From Kudoa neothunni (taxonomy: Eukaryota > Cnidaria), in the NCBI GenBank assembly GCA_964304625.1, contig OZ199840.1, positions 7,130,001 to 7,194,000 on the forward strand: a stretch of 64,000 nt of DNA. Reading direction: 5' to 3'. Shown piece by piece: positions 22,830-35,500 of the stretch (the stretch's first letter is position 1; each line of letters begins with the position of its first letter). The notes under the pieces are model-generated. The model searched no databases and was not told the DNA's origin. It was given only the letters and a program-made list of their open reading frames with translations. Made by a program: the position numbers and the translations under genes.

Positions 22830-23560
22830 CGAATTCCTACAAGATGCAGAACAGTTAGCTTGGCACAATTATCTGGAAAAACGATTACATATTGGTTTTC
22901 CGAATTTCGGATGATTTAAACTGAATCGTTTTATTTTTGCGTTCAAAATTTGGTGGCCTACAAAAGTTATCGATATTGACGAATGTCTCCTAAGGGGGAA
23001 GCGAAAAAATAATCGTGGACGATATTTGGCATAAGGTTGGTTGAGAAGCGTTCCTAATGAAACCTATATTTCATCTGAATCGGAAAATGACGAAATCGAA
23101 AGCTGTGAAAATTCCTACACTGTTGAGCGTTATGGTAATCGTATCGAAGGGCCTTGGGTGGTCGGGATATGCGAATGCTCCGTCGACAATGATAGCAAAA
23201 GAAATCTATTAGAATCAAGATTTTTATTGTTCAAAGAAGGGATGCGAGTGCATTGATATCATTAATACGTCAAGAAGTTGAGCCTGGTTCCACGATCTTT
23301 ATTTACTGATGAATGGAAAGCATATCAAACCCTTGGAAAGTATGGATTTACCCATAAAATGTTAACCATTCCAAGAAATATGTCACAAGAGAAGGTTACC
23401 ACAAATATACAGTGGAAGTTGTGTAGCACCATCTTAAGACCAAATTATTACGACGGGTGAGTGGTGCCCCCAGAGCGTATCTTGATTCATATCTTCACGA
23501 AGAATGTATGCGATCGAAGTTCAGCAATAAATGGGAATTTTTTGATTTTATTTTAAATTC
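22830..23560 (+). pseudogene. Merlin (IS1595/ISXO2-type) transposase relic
   Basis: Merlin elements are animal relatives of bacterial IS1595. The first catalytic block reads KVIDIDECLLRGKRKNNRGR at about 22,966-23,025 (family pattern V-x-I-D-E-x-x-x-x-(G)K-R-K-Y-x-R-G-R). Next come GPWVVGICECSVDNDSKRN (about 23,150-23,205, the G-x-W-V-F/V-G block) and, after a disturbed stretch, the second Asp block SLFTDEWKAYQTLGKYGFTH (about 23,298-23,357; family pattern S-D-x-W-x-A-Y ... Y-x-H). Stops and frame changes separate the blocks and the E/N-bearing third block is blurred. Terminal inverted repeats were not identified. The domain match is clear although the copy is dead. Confidence 0.8.
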
Positions 23561-23778
23561 GATAAATACACTCTAGCCTATCTCTTAGAATTAATTGAAT
23601 AATAATTCCACTTTTTTGGTTTTTTTTAATTTGCTTCTTATTCTATGCGCATTGCTAAATTGAAAATAAATATATTTAAATTGAGTTTTATAATCTACTC
23701 TATATTCTTGAATTATTTTTAAACGAAATCATTGGTTACTCTAATATTAGCTTTTTAACCTCATAAGAATGTAATAAT

Positions 23779-25992
23779 TAAGGTTTAATTCGGTTCGGTT
23801 TTCGGTTTTTTGTTATTTTTTTAAACTATTTAGAAGAATTGTTTAACGATTTATAAGAAAATATAAATACAAACTATTCACTATTAAACATACTTTCCAA
23901 AAAAGGTTTAAAATTATCTTACAGTTTAATTAATTTTGTATTCTCTTTTTAAAAGTGGTTATAGTCTATTTATGTTAGAATTCTACATAATGCTTCATAA
24001 CAAATATCATTAGAATCAAACAACAATTATTTCGGTTTTCATAAATAAACACGATAGTGTCGAGTTTTGAATCGCTCAATCTTGTTCTGAGTGGGGTTAT
24101 GATGTGATTACACAAGGAAAAACATCTTTCGGAATCAATGCTCGTGGGTCTTATGTTAGAAAGGGATTTTCGAACTCTTTCTAAGCGATCCGTCATCACG
24201 CCATGACATGTAAAATTGAGGATTTCATCTGAGTCGGTAAGTTTTAAACGCTTGGGCTCGGAAACGTAATTTATCAAATCTTCTAAGTCCAAATTAGACT
24301 CTGGGGCTTCACTTTCAATTTGATTAACTGGCTCAACAAAGTTTATCGCTTCCTCTAGCTCAAAATGTGACGGTCTTTTGTAGAAAAAGCTTTTGTCACA
24401 GATTTTTGAATCAAAACTTAGATTCAAAAAAATGTCCGACCAAATTGTCCGTCTTTCTTTGCAGCGCTTGATGACGTTTTCTTTTAATTTCGATGCAATT
24501 GATCCCTCAATATGTGTGAGTTCATTTATTGTGCCTGTCAATATAAAATCACATTGCGCCAAATTAATAACCGAATCAGACAATTTAAGAACAGCTCGAT
24601 GTACAATTTCAAGGGATGATGTTAGTTCCTTTATTGTAAATCATTCATAAAAATATTATGTAAGTAATTACATTGATGAAAATTATTTCGTCCTTGTCTA
24701 CTGATAATTCCTTTTCCAGAATAGAATAAGTATGCTCTATTGCCTGGTACATTTGAACAAACTTTATCAACATTTGATATAAGCTGGACCAACGTGTGAC
24801 ACAATCAATGTTTAGAGATAAATATTGTATTCCCTTTTCCTCACACGACTTCCTTAATGTGTCGGTAGCCAGTCCAGATCTTGAAAAAAATTGATAATTG
24901 ACCTGACCCGAGAAACAACATCAAAAAAGTTGGACATAAGAACAAACTCCTGCTCATCAAATTCTAATTCATCAGATTCCAGCTCTTCCGTTATCATTCC
25001 TGTATTTTCTATCCGAAAACTATAGGTTTCTTTGTACATTGTGTCTTTAACAGCTATAAGTTAAGTTATTCTAGGATTGTCACTTGACAACACGATTACC
25101 CAAATTTAGGCCGTGAAGCATGCACTTTATCTGCTGAAACCCCAACTCATACGTACATTTTGCCATGTTCGAAGCTCCATCAGTGCACATAAATAATGAA
25201 TTGACTCCAAATTTGCAGAGTTGTTTATTTATTAATGAAGCCAATTCTACACCTGTGCATCTTTCTGTCACTCTTGTTACACCAAGAGAGATTTTTTTCC
25301 CCTCGAAATAGGCTTGGATATTAAGGAAACGTTTATTTGACCTTGATGTCCACTCGTCACAACAGAGTGCAGGTCTTGAGTTTGACCCAGCAAAGATTTT
25401 TTTAATTTTCATTGTCATTGAGTTTTCCACAATGATTAATGAATTAAAAATTGCGCCATAGGACACTGGAACTTCTTTTCCATATGCCTTTGTGAGCAGC
25501 TTTCTTAAAGTTACACTGCTGGCAATTTTCCTAATTGGAATACTGTCGACAGCAATCAGTCTCGCGATATCTGAGTCAAGATTTGACTCCCAGAGACCTT
25601 TGTTGACAAAATTGTTAATTATGGGTTGCGTTTGAACGATTCTAATTTTTATTTAAAAATATTAATGATGTTGAATAACTTTGATTTTGAATCGATCCCA
25701 TGCGTCTTGGCATGTGAATGAAGTGTGCTCGTTGAGCCTTTTTTGCAAACAAGTACAGCATTGCACTTTTTGCATTTAGCCTTCTCATCGGCTAGTTTAA
25801 CAAAAAAATTCCAAATAGCGCTCACCATTTTTGACCAATTTTATCACCGTTAAAACACGTGCAATTCCACGAAAATCTTATGCTCATTTAATACATTAAA
25901 AAGTTTTCTTTATTTAGAATATGATAAATACTTAACAAAAATTTTAAAATCGGTTTCGGTTTTTAAAAAAACCGAACCGATCTTAAACCTTA
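23779..25992 (-). mobile_element. hAT-A element, copy 2
   Basis: The ends are TAAGGTTTAATTCGGTTCGG (left) and, read inward from the right, TAAGGTTTAAGATCGGTTCG, giving near-perfect terminal inverted repeats. Immediately inside each end are CGGTT/AACCG clusters. The flanking octamers (GTAATAAT and TCTCCTTT) do not match, so either the target duplication has decayed or a rearrangement joined different flanks. The right end touches the gypsy fossil. Confidence 0.85.
23975..25828 (-). pseudogene. hAT-A transposase relic, copy 2
   Basis: The reading begins at 25,828 with MVSAIWNFFVKLADEKAKCK and a BED finger (AKCKKCNAV ... HAKTHGID). It then passes through the catalytic part with NSRPALCCDEWTSRSNKRFL (about 25,390-25,330), VTRVTERCTGVELASLINKQ and LFMCTDGASNMAKCTYELGF (about 25,190-25,135), the insertion domain (about 25,040-24,700), and the C-terminal dimerisation stretch RPTSIDSERCFSLCN ... 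FIYENRNN ending near 23,975. Copy 1 (1,361-3,002) is the same family but lacks part of the catalytic region present here. Frame breaks at several points make this copy inactive, though it is the more complete of the two. Confidence 0.82.
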
Positions 25993-25994
25993 TC

Positions 25995-28535
25995 TCCTTT
26001 GTAGTCGACTCCAGTGCCGATTGCTCAATCATCTACCGAACGAAAATTCCTATAATCGAACACACATCTAACTGCCTATAATACGAATATAAAATTTCAT
26101 TTAACAACGACCGTCCCTCCATATATTCTCATCCTCGGCACCTAACTACTGAAAAACTCAATGCAGCAAAAGCGGAATTTCTTCAACTTGAGGAACTTGG
26201 TATTTTCGACGACCTTCGAGCGAATGGGCCTCATGTCTCCATTTCGTAGTCAAATCCAACGGAAAGTGGCGCCCTGCGACGACTAAGCACGGTAACAATT
26301 CCTGACAGATATCGATATCCCGTATCGAACAACCAAGATTTTTCGCGACACTTATACAATTGCAACGTCTTCTTCAAACTTGATCTCGTTCGAGGATACC
26401 TCCAAATATCATTGGCTGAAGAGGATATTCCCAAAACAGCCATAACGACTTGTTTCGGATTGTTTGAATTTGTTAGGATGCCGTTTGGTCTATGAAATTC
26501 TGCTCAAACATTTCAACGAGTGATGGACCATATTTTCAATGACATTGACTTTGTTTCCGTATATTTCGATGACCTCCTAATCACTAGTAATGATGAAAAC
26601 AACCACAAGAAACACCTTAACGAGGTGCTCAGTTGCTTCGATAAATTCTGGTCAGCAGCCAATACTTAGAAATGTGAATTCGGTAGGAACAAAATCAATT
26701 TCCTTGGACACACAATTTCAAACAACGGAATAAAACCTCCGATCGACACAATTACCCCAATTCAAAATTACCGTCAACCGGGTACCAACAAAGAACTTTC
26801 ACGATTTCTAGGGATGATCAACTTCTGTCACAGATTTATCAAGAACGCATCGGAGATCCTGAGACCGTTGTATGATGCAACCAACTCTGGCAAAAAAATC
26901 ATCTCCTGGGCACCCGAAATGAGCTCCGCGTTCGAGTCAATCAAAGCTCTGCGATGCCACCATGCTAAGTACCCAATTCCAAATGCCAAACTCAAACTGA
27001 CAACTGACGCTTCCAACACCGCCATAGGAGCAACTTTATCCCAACTAAATAACGAAGCATGGGAACCGCTAGCTTTCTTCAGCAAGAAACTATCAAAGTC
27101 CCAACAAAATTATAGCACGTTTGATCGGGAGCTTTTAGCCATATATGTATCAATTCGACATTTCCTAGAAGGTCAAGGATTCATCTTTTTTATGGATCGT
27201 AAACCACTCACATTTATCCTTTCCAAAAAGACTGATCTATGTTCCTCCCGTCAACAACGACGAGTATCCTACATTTCCGAATTCACGACCGACATCCAAC
27301 ACATCGATGGAGTAAAGAACGTCCCAGCTGACGCTTTATCAAGAATCCCCATAAATGCAATCTTCCATTCTCCTCATGATTATTATCGTTTTGCAACCTC
27401 ACAAAAACACGACAGCAACATCAAAGGATACAAAAAAGATCCTAAATCACTAAAAATCAAATCGTTCCCGTTCGGCCACCAACCAATTAGTATTCTCTGT
27501 GATATCTCAACTGGCAGACCATGGCCGATCTTACCGAGAGATTGGACACAAACGATCCTGAATCGATGTCGCATCATTGACGCAAAACGACAACGAAATT
27601 GATATGCGAACGGTTTGTTTGGGAAAGTATGAAAAGACAGCCAATTTTGTCCAAAATTACAAACGATGCGAAAGGTCAAAAATCCAGAATCATGTCAAAA
27701 CATCACTTGAACAAATCCCCCACACAACCCAGAAGTTTTCGCATAGTCACATCGATATCGTCGGGCCACTTCCCGAATCCCAATCTAATAAATACATTTT
27801 AACACTCATCGACCGCTACTCTAGATGGCCAGAAGCAATACCATTGGACGATATTAAATCCGAATTATGTGTAAACGCCCTTCGTCGTCAATGGATAAAC
27901 AAATATGGAATTCCAGAGATCATCACGTGTAACAATTTTCCCCAGTTTATATCAACATTGTGGAAAACTACGTGCCGAAATCTCAATATCCACCATGTCA
28001 ACTACTCGGGCAAATACTATCCGCAGTCCAACGGAATCATCGAGAGGATTCACCGAACGTTGAAAGCGGCCATTATGACGAGAACAGAAAGCTCCCCAAT
28101 CACATGGTACGACGAACTACCAATGATAATATTAGGTCGCCGAATAATTCCAAAAGAAGACATCAACTACTCACCGTCTCAACTTATCTATATTTATTGC
28201 TATAATATCAGAGCTCCATTAGACTTTCACAGCACGTTGCCACCGAAACTCAACACATCTGAATTTTCTCGACTTAACCAACTACGCACCTATGCAATCG
28301 GCACATTCCCATCCTACCACTGCTCTCAAAAACCTTATTTTCCAAACATAAATTCAACAGCAACCACATATACATACTCAAACCCATTCCCGAAGCGCTG
28401 GAACAACCATACGAAGGGCCATTCAAAATCATATAAAAACAGCCACCATTTTGCTTAACAACAATCAACGAACAATTTCAATCGATCGAACAAAACCGGT
28501 CACAATCCACAGTCAAAACGAAGATAATTCAGTAT
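25995..28535 (+). pseudogene. Ty3/gypsy-type retrotransposon fossil, pol only
   Basis: This is an old, broken Ty3/gypsy (Metaviridae-type) copy. Parts recognised in family order are reverse transcriptase (about 26,130-26,800), RNase H (about 26,820-27,350) and integrase with its catalytic core (about 27,600-28,200), plus a short C-terminal region to about 28,460. Gag and protease are not seen and no LTRs or target duplications are visible at either end, so it is truncated on both sides. It carries roughly five or more breaks. It is visibly richer in G+C than the surrounding DNA, which supports a foreign (element) base composition. It abuts hAT-A copy 2 on the left and a non-autonomous hAT on the right. 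Confidence 0.88.
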
Positions 28536-28541
28536 CTAAGG

Positions 28542-28717
28542 CAGCGCTTCCCAACTAAAACTGGACTCGCATCCCAATTTTTTTACAAAACGAAATTCGC
28601 ACCCCTTTGTATACGATAATGTGTAACAGACTTAAGATTTATCAAAAATTATTTTTAATTTTGATCAGATCTCGCACCACCTGAGACCAAAGTTCGCGCC
28701 CCCAGCTGAGAACCCCG
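28542..28717. mobile_element. Non-autonomous hAT (176 bp) with 8-bp target duplication
   Basis: The element begins CAGCGCTTCCCAACT and ends AGCTGAGAACCCCG, imperfect inverted repeats of the hAT C-A-G-x-G-x-T-T-C-x-C-A type. Flanking octamers are ATCTAAGG (28,534-28,541) and ATCTAAAG (28,718-28,725), one mismatch apart. The inside contains the CTCGCATCCC / TTCGCACCCC wording common to such hAT derivatives. There is no coding content. Confidence 0.85.
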
Positions 28718-28852
28718 ATCTAAAGGGAGATAATGGCCGGTGGCCCATTCGATTAGATTCGTTGACTATCGTACCTACGCTATAAAAGTTTTTAGTCCGA
28801 TTACATTTGTCATTAGTCTCGGCTCCCGCCGCTACAATATTATTTAAGATAG

Positions 28853-29065
28853 TCAACATGAAGAGTAATCCAAAATAAGTGAGCAGGCCATAAAAATATT
28901 TCTATCGTTTGGAAAAACATGGTGTAAATCATGATTTTCGAGAAATGCTAGAACAGAGCCTAAATATCGATACAAACTGGAAGCTGCCCCAGCCATGAGA
29001 ATCCTATTAACGAATATAAAGCCAATTATCAGAGGAAACCATGGTCCAAAAACAACTATATTCAA
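28853..29065 (-). CDS. Unrecognised hydrophobic ORF
   Basis: An open frame of about 70 codons with a strongly hydrophobic first half (VVFGPWFPLIIGFIFVNRIL, then SSLYRYLGSVLAFL) lies between the hAT derivative and the satellite. It has no in-frame ATG at its head and no family was recognised. It could be an exon of a membrane-protein gene whose other exons are outside what I can see, or a chance frame. Confidence 0.2.
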   Translation of the reverse strand: MNIVVFGPWFPLIIGFIFVNRILMAGAASSLYRYLGSVLAFLENHDLHHVFPNDRNIFMACSLILDYSSC

Positions 29066-29519
29066 CTTTATGTATTATTATCCAATATATTTGTTAGAAT
29101 ACCTATGGGATTCTATTAATACAAAATAATTACCTTTAATTATCAAGCATTAGAATCCTCAAGATAGTAGTTAATTACTTTATTATATATATAAACTACT
29201 ATTATCTCGAAGAAGATTACTGTTGTATTTTTGATCATAGTGTTATGAATAATAGTTGCAACAATCTTAACAATATTGTTTTTAAAATTGTTCCATTATT
29301 ACAATACATATAATCTGAAATTATTTCGAAAATCGATAATCGATAAAAATATAATACTAAATTAAATATAATATAAAAAACGCAATATTAGTTGTGCTGA
29401 GCAAATTAAAACAATTTTTACTAGGGTACACCATTCAATTCAAATAACATTGAAGGATTTCATCCGATTAAAAGATTGAAACCATTCTTCAATCGGGTTT
29501 GATACAACGTACCATAATA
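29066..29519. other. Left flank of satellite array, no gene seen
   Basis: AT-rich unique-looking sequence. The satellite starts abruptly after CAACGTACCATAAT with a partial monomer beginning AGAATATCC. Confidence 0.6.
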
Positions 29520-32500
29520 GAATATCCAATTAATTAATACAGCGAATTCAATAAAATATCCATAGTAGTACTATTTTTAATTAAGGTTGCTATGGTTGTT
29601 GAACAGCCTGTGACAAACAAGAATCAGCAATTAATTAATACAGCGAATTCAATAAAATATCCATAGTAGTACTATTTTTAATTAAGGTTGCTATGGTTGT
29701 TGAACAGCCTGTGACAAACAAGAATATCCAATTAATTAATACAGCGAATTCAATAAAATTTCCTAGTAGTACTATTTTTAATTAAGGTTGCTATGGTTGT
29801 TGAACAGCCTGTGACAAACAAGAATCAGCAATTAATTAATGATCATATTCGTATAAAATTTCCTAGTAGTACTATTTTTAATTAAGGTTGCTATGGTTGT
29901 TGAACAGCCTGTGACAAACAAGAATATCCAATTAATTAATACAGCGAATTCAATAAAATTTCCTAGTAGTACTATTTTTAATTAAGGTTGCTATGGTTGT
30001 TGAACAGCCTGTGACAAACAAGAATATCCAATTAATTAATACAGCGAATTCAATAAAATATCCATAGTAGTACTATTTTTAATTAAGGTTGCTATGGTTG
30101 TTGAACAGCCTGTGACAAACAAGAATATCCAATTAATTAATACAGCGAATTCAATAAAATATCCATAGTAGTACTATTTTTAATGAAGGTTGTTATGGTT
30201 GTTGAACAGCCTGTGACAAACAAGAATATCCAATTAATTAATACAGCGAATTCAATAAAATATCCATAGTAGTACTATTTTTAATGAAGGTTGCTATGGT
30301 TGTTGAACAGCCTGTGACAAACAAGAATATCCAATTAATTAATACAGCGAATTCAATAAAATATCCATAGTAGTACTATTTTTAATTAAGGTTGCTATGG
30401 TTGTTGAACAACCGGTGTCTAACAAGAATCAGCAATTAATTAATGATCATATTCCTATTAAATTTCCTAGTAGTACTATTTTTAATTAAGGTTGCTATGG
30501 TTGTTGAACAGCCTGTGACAAACAAGAATATCCAATTAATTAATGATCATGTTCGTATAAAATTTCCTAGTAGTACTATTTTTAATTAAGGTTGCTATGG
30601 TTGTTGAACAGCCTGTGACAAACAAGAATATCCAATTAATTAATACAGCGAATTCAATAAAATATCCATAGTAGTACTATTTTTAATGAAGGTTGCTATG
30701 GTTGTTGAACAGCCTGTGACAAACAAGAATATCCAATTAATTAATACAGCGAATTCAATAAAATATCCATAGTAGTACTATTTTTGATGAAGGTTGCTAT
30801 GGTTGTTGAACAACCGGTGTCTAACAAGAATCAGCAATTAATTAATGATCATGTTCGTATAAAATTTCCTAGTAGTACTATTTTTAATTAAGGTTGCTAT
30901 GGTTGTTGAACAGCCTGTGACAAACAAGAATATCCAATTAATTAATACAGCGAATTCAATAAAATATCCATAGTAGTACTATTTTTAATTAAGGTTGCTA
31001 TGGTTGTTGAACAACCGGTGTCTAACAAGAATCAGCAATTAATTAATACAGCGAATTCAATAAAATATCCATAGTAGTACTATTTTTAATTAAGGTTGCT
31101 ATGGTTGTTGAACAACCGGTGTCTAACAAGAATCAGCAATTAATTAATGATCATGTTCGTATAAAATTTCCTAGTAGTACTATTTTTAATTAAGGTTGCT
31201 ATGGTTGTTGAACAGCCTGTGACAAACAAGAATATCCAATTAATTAATACAGCGAATTCAATAAAATATCCATAGTAGTACTATTTTTAATTAAGGTTGC
31301 TATGGTTGTTGAACAACCGGTGTCTAACAAGAATCAGCAATTAATTAATGATCATATTCCTATTAAATTTCCTAGTAGTACTATTTTTAATTAAGGTTGC
31401 TATGGTTGTTGAACAGCCTGTGACAAACAAGAATATCCAATTAATTAATACAGCGAATTCAATAAAATTTCCTAGTAGTACTATTTTTAATTAAGGTTGC
31501 TATGGTTGTTGAACAGCCTGTGACAAACAAGAATATCCAATTAATTAATACAGCGAATTCAATAAAATATCCATAGTAGTACTATTTTTGATGAAGGTTG
31601 CTATGGTTGTTGAACAACCGGTGTCTAACAAGAATCAGCAATTAATTAATGATCATGTTCGTATAAAATTTCCTAGTAGTACTATTTTTAATTAAGGTTG
31701 CTATGGTTGTTGAACAGCCTGTGACAAACAAGAATATCCAATTAATTAATACAGCGAATTCAATAAAATATCCATAGTAGTACTATTTTTAATTAAGGTT
31801 GCTATGGTTGTTGAACAACCGGTGTCTAACAAGAATCAGCAATTAATTAATGATCATGTTCGTATAAAATTTCCTAGTAGTACTATTTTTAATTAAGGTT
31901 GCTATGGTTGTTGAACAGCCTGTGACAAACAAGAATATCCAATTAATTAATACAGCGAATTCAATAAAATATCCATAGTAGTACTATTTTTGATGAAGGT
32001 TGCTATGGTTGTTGAACAACCGGTGTCTAACAAGAATCAGCAATTAATTAATGATCATGTTCGTATAAAATTTCCTAGTAGTACTATTTTTAATTAAGGT
32101 TGCTATGGTTGTTGAACAGCCTGTGACAAACAAGAATATCCAATTAATTAATACAGCGAATTCAATAAAATATCCATAGTAGTACTATTTTTAATTAAGG
32201 TTGCTATGGTTGTTGAACAACCGGTGTCTAACAAGAATCAGCAATTAATTAATGATCATGTTCGTATAAAATTTCCTAGTAGTACTATTTTTAATTAAGG
32301 TTGCTATGGTTGTTGAACAGCCTGTGACAAACAAGAATATCCAATTAATTAATGATCATGTTCGTATAAAATTTCCTAGTAGTACTATTTTTAATTAAGG
32401 TTGCTATGGTTGTTGAACAACCGGTGTCTAACAAGAATCAGCAATTAATTAATGATCATATTCCTATTAAATTTCCTAGTAGTACTATTTTTAATTAAGG

Positions 32501-35500
32501 TTGCTATGGTTGTTGAACAGCCTGTGACAAACAAGAATATCCAATTAATTAATACAGCGAATTCAATAAAATATCCATAGTAGTACTATTTTTAATTAAG
32601 GTTGCTATGGTTGTTGAACAACCGGTGTCTAACAAGAATCAGCAATTAATTAATGATCATGTTCGTATAAAATTTCCTAGTAGTACTATTTTTAATTAAG
32701 GTTGCTATGGTTGTTGAACAACCGGTGTCTAACAAGAATCAGCAATTAATTAATGATCATATTCCTATTAAATTTCCTAGTAGTACTATTTTTAATTAAG
32801 GTTGCTATGGTTGTTGAACAGCCTGTGACAAACAAGAATATCCAATTAATTAATGATCATGTTCGTATAAAATTTCCTAGTAGTACTATTTTTAATTAAG
32901 GTTGCTATGGTTGTTGAACAGCCTGTGACAAACAAGAATATCCAATTAATTAATACAGCGAATTCAATAAAATATCCATAGTAGTACTATTTTTAATGAA
33001 GGTTGCTATGGTTGTTGAACAGCCTGTGACAAACAAGAATATCCAATTAATTAATACAGCGAATTCAATAAAATATCCATAGTAGTACTATTTTTAATGA
33101 AGGTTGCTATGGTTGTTGAACAGCCTGTGACAAACAAGAATATCCAATTAATTAATACAGCGAATTCAATAAAATATCCATAGTAGTACTATTTTTAATG
33201 AAGGTTGCTATGGTTGTTGAACAACCGGTGTCTAACAAGAATCAGCAATTAATTAATGATCATATTCCTATTAAATTTCCTAGTAGTACTATTTTTAATT
33301 AAGGTTGCTATGGTTGTTGAACAACCGGTGTCTAACAAGAATCAGCAATTAATTAATACAGCGAATTCAATAAAATATCCATAGTAGTACTATTTTTAAT
33401 GAAGGTTGCTATGGTTGTTGAACAGCCTGTGACAAACAAGAATATCCAATTAATTAATACAGCGAATTCAATAAAATATCCATAGTAGTACTATTTTTAA
33501 TGAAGGTTGCTATGGTTGTTGAACAGCCTGTGACAAACAAGAATCAGCAATTAATTAATGATCATATTCGTATAAAATTTCCTAGTAGTACTATTTTTAA
33601 TTAAGGTTGCTATGGTTGTTGAACAGCCTGTGACAAACAAGAATCAGCAATTAATTAATGATCATATTCGTATAAAATTTCCTAGTAGTACTATTTTTAA
33701 TTAAGGTTGCTATGGTTGTTGAACAGCCTGTGACAAACAAGAATATCCAATTAATTAATACAGCGAATTCAATAAAATATCCATAGTAGTACTATTTTTA
33801 ATTAAGGTTGCTATGGTTGTTGAACAACCGGTGTCTAACAAGAATCAGCAATTAATTAATGATCATGTTCGTATAAAATTTCCTAGTAGTACTATTTTTA
33901 ATTAAGGTTGCTATGGTTGTTGAACAGCCTGTGACAAACAAGAATATCCAATTAATTAATACAGCGAATTCAATAAAATATCCATAGTAGTACTATTTTT
34001 AATGAAGGTTGCTATGGTTGTTGAACAACCGGTGTCTAACAAGAATATCCAATTAATTAATACAGCGAATTCAATAAAATATCCATAGTAGTACTATTTT
34101 TAATTAAGGTTGCTATGGTTGTTGAACAACCGGTGTCTAACAAGAATCAGCAATTAATTAATGATCATGTTCGTATAAAATTTCCTAGTAGTACTATTTT
34201 TAATTAAGGTTGCTATGGTTGTTGAACAACCGGTGTCTAACAAGAATCAGCAATTAATTAATACAGCGAATTCAATAAAATATCCATAGTAGTACTATTT
34301 TTAATGAAGGTTGCTATGGTTGTTGAACAGCCTGTGACAAACAAGAATCAGCAATTAATTAATGATCATATTCGTATAAAATTTCCTAGTAGTACTATTT
34401 TTAATTAAGGTTGCTATGGTTGTTGAACAGCCTGTGACAAACAAGAATCAGCAATTAATTAATGATCATATTCGTATAAAATTTCCTAGTAGTACTATTT
34501 TTAATTAAGGTTGCTATGGTTGTTGAACAGCCTGTGACAAACAAGAATATCCAATTAATTAATACAGCGAATTCAATAAAATATCCATAGTAGTACTATT
34601 TTTAATTAAGGTTGCTATGGTTGTTGAACAACCGGTGTCTAACAAGAATCAGCAATTAATTAATGATCATGTTCGTATAAAATTTCCTAGTAGTACTATT
34701 TTTAATTAAGGTTGCTATGGTTGTTGAACAGCCTGTGACAAACAAGAATATCCAATTAATTAATACAGCGAATTCAATAAAATATCCATAGTAGTACTAT
34801 TTTTAATGAAGGTTGCTATGGTTGTTGAACAGCCTGTGACAAACAAGAATCAGCAATTAATTAATACAGCGAATTCAATAAAATATCCATAGTAGTACTA
34901 TTTTTAATTAAGGTTGCTATGGTTGTTGAACAACCGGTGTCTAACAAGAATCAGCAATTAATTAATGATCATGTTCGTATAAAATTTCCTAGTAGTACTA
35001 TTTTTAATTAAGGTTGCTATGGTTGTTGAACAACCGGTGTCTAACAAGAATCAGCAATTAATTAATACAGCGAATTCAATAAAATATCCATAGTAGTACT
35101 ATTTTTAATTAAGGTTGCTATGGTTGTTGAACAGCCTGTGACAAACAAGAATATCCAATTAATTAATACAGCGAATTCAATAAAATTTCCTAGTAGTACT
35201 ATTTTTAATTAAGGTTGCTATGGTTGTTGAACAACCGGTGTCTAACAAGAATCAGCAATTAATTAATACAGCGAATTCAATAAAATTTCCTAGTAGTACT
35301 ATTTTTAATTAAGGTTGCTATGGTTGTTGAACAACCGGTGTCTAACAAGAATCAGCAATTAATTAATACAGCGAATTCAATAAAATATCCATAGTAGTAC
35401 TATTTTTAATGAAGGTTGCTATGGTTGTTGAACAGCCTGTGACAAACAAGAATCAGCAATTAATTAATGATCATATTCGTATAAAATTTCCTAGTAGTAC

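Noticed and set aside
25995-28535. Intact retrotransposon with LTRs
   Set aside because: No direct terminal repeats, no gag or protease region and several breaks; it is a truncated fossil.
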